Assembly: GCA_018712125.1 (NCBI GenBank)
Contig: DVHM01000128.1
Location: 1-22,829 of the forward strand
Length of the DNA stretch: 22,829 nt
Direction: 5' to 3'
DNA from: Pullilachnospira_A gallistercoris
Lineage (GTDB): Bacteria > Bacillota > Clostridia > Lachnospirales > Lachnospiraceae
A model generated the notes under the pieces. The model ran no database searches, had not been told where the DNA came from, and worked only from the letters and a program-made list of their open reading frames with translations. The position numbers and the translations under genes were made by a program. Each line of letters begins with the position of its first letter. Position 1 is the first letter of the stretch. This document shows positions 15,568-22,233 of this stretch, piece after piece.

Positions 15568-15602
15568 AAAAAATCCCCTGCAGCAAAAGATTACTGCAAG
15601 GG
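15568..15602 (-). terminator. T-box regulated terminator before thrS
   Basis: On the minus strand CCCTTGCAG (15594-15602) pairs with CTGCAGGGG (15575-15583), a 9-bp stem with one G-U pair. It is followed by T6 (15568-15573). It lies 60 bases before the thrS start. Confidence 0.88.
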
Positions 15603-15811
15603 ACGATAAGTTCTATCGCGGTTCCACCCTCGTTGCTTTTGTCCGATAAAGAAAAGGGACAAAGCCACTCATTCTGACGGTAACGGTGTCACCGGGCCGG
15701 ATTAGGGCCACTCAAAGATGGTCTTCGGTCTGCTTCCCGCAAAAGCGCTTCCAGCGCAAGGCGCTTCTCTCTGGATACGTTCCCGCAGCCTACTGTTCTT
15801 CTCTACGTGTT
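15568..15811 (-). promoter_or_regulatory. Threonine T-box leader
   Basis: The canonical T-box AGGGTGGAACCGCG lies at 15617-15630 (minus strand). Upstream in the leader is a long Stem I region. It has an AGTA (15791-15794) on its 5' side and GAAGACCA on its 3' side, where ACC (15720-15722) is the likely specifier codon, a threonine codon. Uncharged tRNA-Thr would pair with the specifier and with the antiterminator bulge, allowing read-through into thrS. The element begins close to the predicted transcription start and ends in the terminator. The specifier call is from position and context, without a folded model. Confidence 0.93.
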
Positions 15812-15817
15812 ACACAC

Positions 15818-15846
15818 ATTCTATGCCATAAATGTCTGCTTGTCAA
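15818..15846 (-). promoter_or_regulatory. Sigma-A promoter of the thrS T-box unit
   Basis: On the minus strand, consensus TTGACA (15841-15846), 17 bases, TAGAAT (15818-15823). It begins 22 bases after the end of the SEC-C gene, which is on the same strand. Confidence 0.85.
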
Positions 15847-15868
15847 AGACTTTTTTGCTTTTCCGCAA

Positions 15869-16372
15869 TTATTTTTTGCCGCAGCAGAACTTATACTTTT
15901 TGCCGCTGCCGCAGGGACAGGGATCGTTTCTTCCCACCTTGACGGTGTTTCTCACGGTGTGAGCGTTCCGCTGATCCTTGTAGAGTTCTTTTCTTGTCTC
16001 CTCGTCAAAGATCTTTTCCCACTGGGGAAGATTGTAAAGCCAGTCCGCCTTCGCCTCCACCATGTTGCGGTACAGTTTCTCCTTGTCAAACGCCAGGGAA
16101 ACCTCTGTATCCTCCTCCATGGTATCAATGGGATTCGGTGTTACCAGGCTCTCGTTGATGCCGTCGAGAAATCCCACCATGGGCATCAGTTCGATCTCAT
16201 ACTTCTCAGCCAGCTCTTTGACCGTGCCATTAACCTCCTCGTCGGGGTTCTCCAGGAGTTTTTCATAAATTCCCTTCTCCAGCAGAAAATATCTCTGCCA
16301 GAATTCCTGCATGGTTTTCTGATCCTTGCTGGTATCATAGGCCATATTCTGCCACTGTTCCAATAATGTCAT
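15869..16372 (-). CDS. SEC-C motif protein
   Basis: The 167-residue protein ends in a SEC-C zinc motif, NDPCPCGSGKKYKFCCG (149-165), with Cys 152, 154, 163 and 164. This is the same module that ends SecA and binds zinc and SecB or ribosomes. The rest (1-145) is acidic and helical, with no ATPase or membrane segment, so it is not a SecA fragment of normal type. Free-standing SEC-C proteins are common in Firmicutes and mostly uncharacterised; a chaperone or ribosome-linked role is a guess. AGGAAGAGAGG lies upstream of ATG 16372, and a strong promoter precedes it. No terminator was seen, so some read-through into the thrS leader is possible. Confidence 0.88.
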   Translation of the reverse strand: MTLLEQWQNMAYDTSKDQKTMQEFWQRYFLLEKGIYEKLLENPDEEVNGTVKELAEKYEIELMPMVGFLDGINESLVTPNPIDTMEEDTEVSLAFDKEKLYRNMVEAKADWLYNLPQWEKIFDEETRKELYKDQRNAHTVRNTVKVGRNDPCPCGSGKKYKFCCGKK

Positions 16373-16407
16373 GGTTCCAGCCCTCTCTTCCTTTGCTTTT
16401 CTGCCAT

Positions 16408-16436
16408 AGTATAGCAGACATTTCCAGCAATGACAA
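16408..16436 (-). promoter_or_regulatory. Sigma-A promoter of the SEC-C gene
   Basis: On the minus strand, TTGTCA (16431-16436), 17 bases, TATACT (16408-16413), about 35 bases before the start codon. Confidence 0.78.
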
Positions 16437-16514
16437 TGTGGGATTTTTTAAATTTTTTTGAAAATATTGTATATATCTCCAGATTCTGCCCATAATACTA
16501 GTAATCCATAACAA

Positions 16515-16535
16515 ATGTGGAACCCCTATCCACAT
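16515..16535. repeat. Inverted repeat, possible operator
   Basis: ATGTGGA (16515-16521) and TCCACAT (16529-16535) are perfect inverted copies around a 7-base centre. They lie in the spacer between the SEC-C gene and the 85-residue membrane protein gene. No T-run follows on either strand, so a terminator is unlikely. A protein-binding site is possible. Confidence 0.4.
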
Positions 16536-16581
16536 ATGGAGACACAAAAGAATGGAAATACTTATCCTCCCCCTTTTGTAG

Positions 16582-16629
16582 AGAGCTGCCGCATTGGCGG
16601 GCCGAAAGGTTCGAAAATGCGGCGGCTCT
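16582..16629. other. Unexplained stable hairpin in the 16373-16710 spacer
   Basis: Bases 16582-16595 pair with 16616-16629 in a 14-bp stem (AGAGC, one U-G, GCCGCATT). A GG/AA internal loop (16596-16597 opposite 16614-16615) follows, able to form tandem sheared G-A pairs. Above it is a 6-bp upper stem closed by a GAAA tetraloop (16604-16607). Such order is unusual for spacer DNA and suggests a folded RNA. No poly-T follows closely, and the promoter of the next gene begins 2 bases later. It matches no riboswitch class I can name. The rest of the 338-base spacer holds the SEC-C promoter, the inverted repeat at 16515 and an AT-rich stretch. Confidence 0.5.
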
Positions 16630-16630
16630 G

Positions 16631-16659
16631 TTGCATTTTATCATGGTTTCCGATATGAT
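16631..16659 (+). promoter_or_regulatory. Promoter of the 85-residue membrane protein gene
   Basis: TTGCAT (16631-16636), 17 bases, TATGAT (16654-16659). It begins 2 bases after the hairpin and would give a leader of about 45 bases. Confidence 0.6.
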
Positions 16660-16710
16660 GAAAAACAGAAAGAAAAAGCACGGTTATTTGACCGGGAAAG
16701 GAACTCTATC

Positions 16711-16968
16711 ATGGAAAAAGGAAAACGGATTCTCGCCATCATCGGCATCATTCTCCTCGTCGCTCTCTACGGGCTGACACTCTTCGCCGCTTTTTTCGAC
16801 AATACGGACACCATGCGGTATCTAACCGCCTCCATCGCCGCCACTGTCGTCCTTCCGGTCCTCCTGTGGGTCTATCAGATGATCTATCGGCTCTTAAGAG
16901 ACCGACGGGATGGATTTGGCCAGGAGGAAATGTCAGACGAGAAAAAAGACAGGCCTTCCCGTTCCTGA
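16711..16968 (+). CDS. Small membrane protein with two transmembrane segments
   Basis: The 85-residue protein has a basic N-terminus (MEKGKR) and two hydrophobic helices (about 7-28 and 38-60). A short acidic loop (FFDNTDTM) joins them, and the C-terminal tail is charged and probably cytosolic (61-85, ending DEKKDRPSRS). By the positive-inside rule both ends face the cytosol. No family is recognised. ATG 16711 is chosen because AAAGGA lies about 8 bases upstream; a longer frame to 16594 would start inside the hairpin and before the promoter. It stands alone and converges with the DUF4340 gene 31 bases away. Confidence 0.72.
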   Translation: MEKGKRILAIIGIILLVALYGLTLFAAFFDNTDTMRYLTASIAATVVLPVLLWVYQMIYRLLRDRRDGFGQEEMSDEKKDRPSRS

Positions 16969-16999
16969 CCAGGCCCATGCCGGCACCCCAGGGGCAGAG

Positions 17000-17593
17000 C
17001 TACTCCTTCGCCCCTCCATTTTCCGATGCAGAATCCTCTGTTCCGTCTTCGCTAACCTCCGCCTCAAAATCAGAAGCGGTCTTCTTTGTTATGTTATAGA
17101 GGGTCTGGTCCACCACATAGACTTTGCTGTGATCGTCGTTGATCAGCACATAGTACTCTCCTGTCATCTCATTGTACATCCCGATGGTAAACACCGTCTC
17201 CGCCCCGTCGGCGATCAGACGGATTTCTCCCAGGGGCGCATCGAAACCATAGTCGGAAGCCGTCACATTTTCCAGTACCCGGCTGGCTGAAACGCTGGCA
17301 AAGGTATTCAGCGTATCATCCACCACAGCCTCATCCAGCGTCAGATCCCTGTGATTTTCGTCTACCCACACATCATTTTCCCGTTCCAGCGACAGTGTCT
17401 GCACACCGTTATTGTCACAATCCAGAGCGGTAATGGTATCCGGATCCGCCTTGAAAATTTCCGTGGAAGTATCATTCTCCTCATCCTGGGCTGCCTGCAC
17501 CCGCTCATTGTAAATATGAATACCCCCAAGGCCCAGTGCCAGCAGAGCCAGCACCAGTACCAGAATCATAAATTGTCTTTTTACTTTTTTCAT
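17000..17593 (-). CDS. DUF4340-type membrane-anchored protein of a Gld-like ABC system
   Basis: The 197-residue protein has one N-terminal membrane segment (8-27) and an outside domain with internal beta-type repeats. Segments such as VQTLSLERENDVWVDENH, ASDYGFDAP and TVFTIGMYNEMTGEYYVLI match the DUF4340 pattern. Such proteins are regularly encoded beside GldG-like ABC transporter parts; their function is not known. It starts at ATG 17591-17593, one base after the stop of the permease-GldG gene, with GGAG 8 bases upstream inside that gene. This indicates tight co-translation. The frame reaches further upstream (to 17626) but that part lies within the preceding gene. The tail is acidic and disordered (from about 180). 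Confidence 0.87.
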   Translation of the reverse strand: MKKVKRQFMILVLVLALLALGLGGIHIYNERVQAAQDEENDTSTEIFKADPDTITALDCDNNGVQTLSLERENDVWVDENHRDLTLDEAVVDDTLNTFASVSASRVLENVTASDYGFDAPLGEIRLIADGAETVFTIGMYNEMTGEYYVLINDDHSKVYVVDQTLYNITKKTASDFEAEVSEDGTEDSASENGGAKE

Positions 17594-17594
17594 T

Positions 17595-19703
17595 TCAGAG
17601 TCTCCTTCTCCTTGCCCAGATGACAATACCTGTGATAATCAACACAATGGGAATCAGCATTCCCCACAAAAGTCCGTAGATCAGAACCGCGTTAGCGGAT
17701 ACGGTAAGGGTGGACACGGAGTAATCCTTGACCGGTATCACGACCGTCTGAGCGGAATCCTCCTCGGCCAAAAGTCCGTTTACCACACCGGAGAACAACT
17801 CCGCATTTCTCCCGGAAACAATATCATTGGCCGCGTCCGTAAACATCAGAGTCGCTCCGAAGACATAGATCTGGCCACCCTGTCCCGTGGTCAGGGAAAG
17901 TCCGCCGATAAAGGATCCCTCCACGTCGCCTTCCTCCGCCTCGTAACTTGTAGCCTGACTGTAATGGGTTTTGGCTACAGCCGAATCCGATGTGGACAAA
18001 ATCGTCGTGTAGGTGTAGGTATCATCGTCTGAAACCTGCAATCCAACCATAAAGGGCGCAAAGACAGAAGAATAACCGGTCAGATCTCCCGTCACATCTG
18101 TGGAGGCCACATAGGGAAGCAGATAATAGGGGTTCTGGTAATAATAGCTGTGGTCCAGATCCGCCACAATGCCGCCCGGGGAAGAAATGCCATAATCAGC
18201 CAGAAGTTTCTGATAGCGATCCAGCTGATCATAGGCTGCGTAATCCAGCGTCGCGAAAAGGGATCCCCCTGCCTCCAGATAGGCAGCTATCTTATTGTAA
18301 TCATCCTCAGAGAGATCTGACTGGGGACCGTTGATGATGAGCGCCGCGCAATCCGCCGGTACAGCATCATTCTGCAGAAGATCCAGAGATTCCAGTTCTA
18401 TATTGGCTTTGGTCAGCACATCCAGAAAATCCCCGGATATCTCCGTCTCATCATGACCGGTCAATTCATAGAATACCGGCATATCCTCCCTGGTCACATA
18501 CTGCAGGGCGCTGGTAATCTGTCCCTCTCCGTCGTAGCCGGTCACTGTGGAATAATATCCGGAGGAATCCGTTCCGTACTCATAGATATCATCGTAGGAA
18601 ATGACCGTGGAGCGATCGCCGCTGACCACAAACAGACTGTTGGCAGATACCGACTGATCGGTATACTGGGCAGCAAAATTCGGGTTGACCGTAGGATCGA
18701 TATAGGTAACGGTTATATGATCCGATCCCTCCTCGTAATTGGTCAGGGTCTTCTTTAAAATATCGTCCGCATCATCCTTCGCCGACAGCACATAGATTGT
18801 CACATCCTGATCCAAGGAGTCCAGGTACTCTCTCGTATCGTCCGTGATAGAGTACAGCTTCTGATCCGTCACATCAAAGGAAGTCCAGGTCTCCGGCAGC
18901 ATCGCCATTCCCGCGTTGAGCCCCACGACGATCGCCATTCCTGCCGCCACGGTTCCCACACTGAAGACGGAGAGACTGATCTTTCTCCTGCTGACTGTCC
19001 ACCGCCGTTTCTGGATGACCTGAGTCGTCAGAAACAGGCAAAGACCGATCAAACTGAGATAATAGACCACCGCGGTAAGGGAAAAGCTCCCGCTCATCAG
19101 ATCCTCCAGAGGCGACAGCAGATCATAGCAGCCGAGAATCCTCGTGAGAAGATTCCCCGAAGATGAAATCAGCCCGGTAATGGACTGCATCATATAGCCC
19201 CCAAACAGCAGCGCAAAGGTAATGACAGCCGAAATGACCTGACTTTCCGTCAAAGAGGAGACAAACTCACCGATGGCAATACAGGCCAGACCGTAAAGCC
19301 AGAAACCGAAGATGGCCACATAGGTCTCCAAAACCGGAATTTCTCCAAAAAGGAGCAGCACTACCGGGGCGATACAGATAACCAGGACACTGATGGTGTA
19401 GATTGTCGCCAGGGCCAGAAATTTTCCAAAAACAATCTTTCCCACCGACACCGGAGATGTCAGCAGAAGCTGATCCGTCCGGGCCCGGCGCTCCTCCGCC
19501 AGCACCCGCATGGTCAGAACCGGTACTGTGATAAGAAAGATAAAGGAGATCGCCGAGAGGGAATAGGCAATATATGGATATCCATAGCTCAGGTTATAGA
19601 CAAAGAAATACAACCCGAACAAAAACAGCGTGACCCCCAGAAACAGCCAGGCGATCACATTGTGAAACAACGATGTTAATTCTCTTTTCCAGATGGCTTT
19701 CAT
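17595..19703 (-). CDS. Fused ABC-2 permease and GldG-like auxiliary protein
   Basis: The 702-residue protein joins two parts that are often separate. Residues 1-235 are an ABC-2 type permease with about six membrane segments and the EERRARTDQLLLTSPVSV stretch (70-87) typical of GldF-like permeases. Residues 240-265 are another membrane segment. Residues 270-665 form a large extracytoplasmic GldG/ABC auxiliary domain, starting with FDVTDQKLYSITDDT (276-290). A last membrane helix (about 670-696) is followed by Arg-rich ARRRRL. The start ATG overlaps the stop of the ATPase gene by 4 bases, with GAGGAGG upstream. In Bacteroidetes the GldAFG system is needed for gliding. In Firmicutes the cargo is unknown, and this organism is not expected to glide. 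Confidence 0.92.
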   Translation of the reverse strand: MKAIWKRELTSLFHNVIAWLFLGVTLFLFGLYFFVYNLSYGYPYIAYSLSAISFIFLITVPVLTMRVLAEERRARTDQLLLTSPVSVGKIVFGKFLALATIYTISVLVICIAPVVLLLFGEIPVLETYVAIFGFWLYGLACIAIGEFVSSLTESQVISAVITFALLFGGYMMQSITGLISSSGNLLTRILGCYDLLSPLEDLMSGSFSLTAVVYYLSLIGLCLFLTTQVIQKRRWTVSRRKISLSVFSVGTVAAGMAIVVGLNAGMAMLPETWTSFDVTDQKLYSITDDTREYLDSLDQDVTIYVLSAKDDADDILKKTLTNYEEGSDHITVTYIDPTVNPNFAAQYTDQSVSANSLFVVSGDRSTVISYDDIYEYGTDSSGYYSTVTGYDGEGQITSALQYVTREDMPVFYELTGHDETEISGDFLDVLTKANIELESLDLLQNDAVPADCAALIINGPQSDLSEDDYNKIAAYLEAGGSLFATLDYAAYDQLDRYQKLLADYGISSPGGIVADLDHSYYYQNPYYLLPYVASTDVTGDLTGYSSVFAPFMVGLQVSDDDTYTYTTILSTSDSAVAKTHYSQATSYEAEEGDVEGSFIGGLSLTTGQGGQIYVFGATLMFTDAANDIVSGRNAELFSGVVNGLLAEEDSAQTVVIPVKDYSVSTLTVSANAVLIYGLLWGMLIPIVLIITGIVIWARRRRL

Positions 19704-20668
19704 GCCTCGTCCTCCTCACTCTGATCAGTCAATTCGATAAATATCTCCTCCAGGGACTGACTTTCCACCCGCATCTCCAGAATAATCATATTCTGTTTTG
19801 CCAGCGTGAGAGAGACGATCTCCCGGATATCCTCTTTTGTCGTCCCGGACAGGGAAAGCTTCCATATGCCGTCGCGCTCTTCCTCTGTCTCCTGTCCGTT
19901 CTCGAGAAGTTTCACGTCGGAGACCTGGGGAAGTTCCTCCAGCACAGATTTTGCCAGCATGCCATCCCCCTTGATGGTAATGTGAAGACACTGCTGGGTC
20001 TGCAGTTTCTCCGAGAGATGTTCCACTGTATCGCTGGCCACGATTTTCCCGTTGGAAATGATAAACACATAATCGCAGACCGCACTGGCCTCCGAGAGAA
20101 TATGGGTGCTGAGAATGACGGTATGCCGCTCTTTCAGCTTTTTGATCAGTTCCCGCATCTCCAGCATCTGCTTCGGATCGAGACCTGAAGTCGGTTCATC
20201 CAGGATCAGAATCGGCGGATACCCCAAAAGAGCCTGGGCAAGCCCCACTCTCTGTCGATATCCCTTGGACAGATTGCGGATCAACCGCCCCTGCATCTCG
20301 TCGACTCTCACATCCTCCATCACAGAGCGAACCGCCTTCGCCCGCTCCTTTCTGCCGATACCCTTCAGTTCCGCAGCGAAATCCAGATATTCCCGCACGG
20401 TCATATCCGGGTACAGCGGCGGCACCTCCGGAAGATAACCGATCTGACGCTTGACCAGTTCCGGTTCCTCCAGAATATTGTGTCCGTCGATGACCACATC
20501 CCCGCTGGTCGCCCCGATGTAACCGGTCATAATGTTCATCGTAGTGGTCTTTCCGGCCCCGTTTTTCCCGAGAAAACCGTAAATCTTTCCCGGCTTCATG
20601 CTGATATTCAGGTCGTTTACAGCCTTCCGATCTCCGTAAGTTTTTACCAGATGGCGTATTTCAATCAC
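19700..20668 (-). CDS. ABC transporter ATP-binding protein (GldA-like)
   Basis: The 322-residue ATPase has Walker A GKNGAGKTT (34-42), Q-loop region YLPEVPPLYP (78-87), signature LSKGYRQR (133-140), Walker B ILILDEPTSGLDP (153-165) and an H-loop in STHILSE. The pattern with LSKGYRQRVGLAQALLG is that of the GldA/CcmA-type family that drives ABC-2 permeases. A C-terminal extension of about 100 residues follows the ATPase core. The start is GTG (20666-20668), set by AAAGGAGG 7 bases upstream. It is the first gene of a three-gene operon (ATPase, permease-GldG, DUF4340) linked by overlaps of 4 bases and a gap of 1 base. The leader contains a long inverted repeat. Confidence 0.95.
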   Translation of the reverse strand: MIEIRHLVKTYGDRKAVNDLNISMKPGKIYGFLGKNGAGKTTTMNIMTGYIGATSGDVVIDGHNILEEPELVKRQIGYLPEVPPLYPDMTVREYLDFAAELKGIGRKERAKAVRSVMEDVRVDEMQGRLIRNLSKGYRQRVGLAQALLGYPPILILDEPTSGLDPKQMLEMRELIKKLKERHTVILSTHILSEASAVCDYVFIISNGKIVASDTVEHLSEKLQTQQCLHITIKGDGMLAKSVLEELPQVSDVKLLENGQETEEERDGIWKLSLSGTTKEDIREIVSLTLAKQNMIILEMRVESQSLEEIFIELTDQSEEDEA

Positions 20669-20698
20669 AAGCGCTCCTCCTTTTCCGTCATTGTGAGC

Positions 20699-20739
20699 AT
20701 CGGGGATTCACGAAAAATTTTGTCGGACATATCCCCGAT
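20699..20739. repeat. Long inverted repeat in the leader of the Gld-like operon
   Basis: ATCGGGGAT (20699-20707) and ATCCCCGAT (20731-20739) are perfect inverted copies with 23 bases between. The spacer has a weaker nested repeat. It lies 30 bases before the GTG start and directly beside a possible -10 (TAGTAT on the minus strand, 20748-20753; no good -35). It could be an operator or a leader hairpin. No T-run follows, so it is not an ordinary terminator. Confidence 0.5.
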
Positions 20740-20818
20740 ACCACTACATACTATGGAAAAATTATGCATTTTATATGAAGAACCTGTGACTTTTTTATGA
20801 ACTCACCATGTTTGACAT

Positions 20819-20858
20819 AAAAAACACCTGAGACAACTTTGATTGTGTCTCAGGTGTT
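20819..20858 (-). terminator. Terminator of purA
   Basis: On the minus strand AACACCTGAGACA (20846-20858) pairs with its complement (20823-20835), a 13-bp stem with a 10-base loop. A run of T follows (20819-20824, the first two of which overlap the stem end). It lies 41 bases after the purA stop. Confidence 0.88.
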
Positions 20859-20899
20859 CTCTTACTAAAATAAAAACCTTTCCCTGTTCCGTTCAACCA

Positions 20900-22177
20900 T
20901 CAGGAACGATAAATAATATCATCTCTTCCCGGTCCGTTGGAAACCATGGTAATGGGGAATCCAATCTCCTTCTCGATAAACTCGATATAGTTTCTGCAGT
21001 TCTCCGGCAGATCCTCGTATTTGCGGATACCGCGGATATCGCACTTCCATCCAGGAAGCGTCTTGTATACCGGCTTTGCCTTTTCCAGTCGCCAGGTAAC
21101 CGGGAAATCGGTGGTTACCTCTCCGTCGATCTCATATCCCACGCAGACGGGAATCTCATCCAGATATCCGAGCACATCCAGAACCGTGAATGCCACGTCC
21201 GTGGTTCCCTGCATCCGACAGCCGTACTTGCTGGCCACACAGTCAAACCATCCCATTCTTCTGGGCCGTCCCGTGGTGGCCCCGAACTCTCCGCCGTCGC
21301 CTCCACGACGTCTCAGCTCATCTGCCTCATCGCCGAAAATTTCGCTGACGAATGCGCCAGCCCCCACTGCGGAGGAGTATGCCTTGCAGACCGTAACCAC
21401 CTGCTCGATGGACTGTGCGGGGATGCCGGCTCCCACCGCGCCGTAAGCGGCCAGCGTGGAGGAGGATGTCACCATCGGATAGATTCCGTGATCCGGATCC
21501 TTCAGCGTTCCCAGCTGACCTTCCAGGAGAATCTCTTTTCCTTCCTTGAGCACGTTCCAGAGGAAGGAGGATACATCGCAGACATAGGGAGCAATCATAT
21601 CCCGATAGGTATGCAGCGTCTCCAGAAGTTCCTTCGGATCCAGCAGCGGTTTGTGATACAGGTGCTCCAGAAGCACGTTCTTGGTCTCACAGGTTCTCTC
21701 CACCTTCTCCTTCAGGAGTTCGTCATCGAAAAGCTCGCTGACCTGATAACCGATCTTCGCGTATTTGTCAGAATAGAACGGCGCGATACCGGATTTCGTG
21801 GATCCGAAGGATGCCTTGCCCAGACGCTCCTCCTCGTACTGATCAAACAGAATATGGTAGGGCATCACAATCTGTGCCCGGTCGGACACCAGAATCTTCG
21901 GCATGGGCACACCCTGGTCGGTAATGGACTTGATCTCATTGCACAGCACCGGAATATTCAGCGCTACGCCGTTTCCGATCACACTGGTGGTATGGCTGTA
22001 AAACACGCCCGACGGCAATGTGTGCAGGGCAAATTTACCGTAATTGTTCACAATTGTGTGCCCTGCGTTCGCCCCTCCCTGAAAACGCACGATGATATCG
22101 GCGTTCTTCGCAAGCATATCTGTAATTTTTCCTTTTCCCTCGTCGCCCCAGTTGGCGCCGACAACTGCTTTTACCAT
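20900..22177 (-). CDS. purA: Adenylosuccinate synthetase
   Basis: The enzyme joins IMP and aspartate with GTP, the first step from IMP to AMP. The 425 residues show the N-terminal GTP/IMP motif WGDEGKGK (10-17, catalytic D12), GGANAGHT (34-41, catalytic H40), the TSSSTLAAYGAVGAG region (IMP/aspartate site) and GATTGRPRRMGWFD near residue 300. The start at ATG 22175-22177 follows AGGAGGAGAAG. It lies 56 bases downstream of a DegV-family gene on the same strand, so the two are probably co-transcribed. A strong terminator ends the unit. Position 9 is Asn where Gln is more common (GAQWGDEG), a minor variant. Confidence 0.98.
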   Translation of the reverse strand: MVKAVVGANWGDEGKGKITDMLAKNADIIVRFQGGANAGHTIVNNYGKFALHTLPSGVFYSHTTSVIGNGVALNIPVLCNEIKSITDQGVPMPKILVSDRAQIVMPYHILFDQYEEERLGKASFGSTKSGIAPFYSDKYAKIGYQVSELFDDELLKEKVERTCETKNVLLEHLYHKPLLDPKELLETLHTYRDMIAPYVCDVSSFLWNVLKEGKEILLEGQLGTLKDPDHGIYPMVTSSSTLAAYGAVGAGIPAQSIEQVVTVCKAYSSAVGAGAFVSEIFGDEADELRRRGGDGGEFGATTGRPRRMGWFDCVASKYGCRMQGTTDVAFTVLDVLGYLDEIPVCVGYEIDGEVTTDFPVTWRLEKAKPVYKTLPGWKCDIRGIRKYEDLPENCRNYIEFIEKEIGFPITMVSNGPGRDDIIYRS

Positions 22178-22207
22178 GTTCTTCTCCTCCTGCTCTCTAT
22201 TAACAAC

Positions 22208-22223
22208 CGCCTGTCTTCAGGCG
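22208..22223 (-). terminator. Weak hairpin between degV-like gene and purA
   Basis: On the minus strand CGCCTG and CAGGCG form a 6-bp stem with a 4-base loop, followed by GTTGTTAAT. The T content is low, so it could be a weak terminator, an RNA-processing site or only a small hairpin just before the purA ribosome site. Confidence 0.3.
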
Positions 22224-22233
22224 AAGGTCTTCC

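Noticed and set aside
16594..16710. Upstream extension of the 85-residue membrane protein
   Set aside because: It would start inside the hairpin and before the promoter at 16631; the ATG at 16711 has AAAGGA.
16942..16975. Possible terminator of the DUF4340 gene
   Set aside because: Only a 5-bp GC stem with a 14-base loop, and four bases separate the stem from the T6 run; too weak to call.
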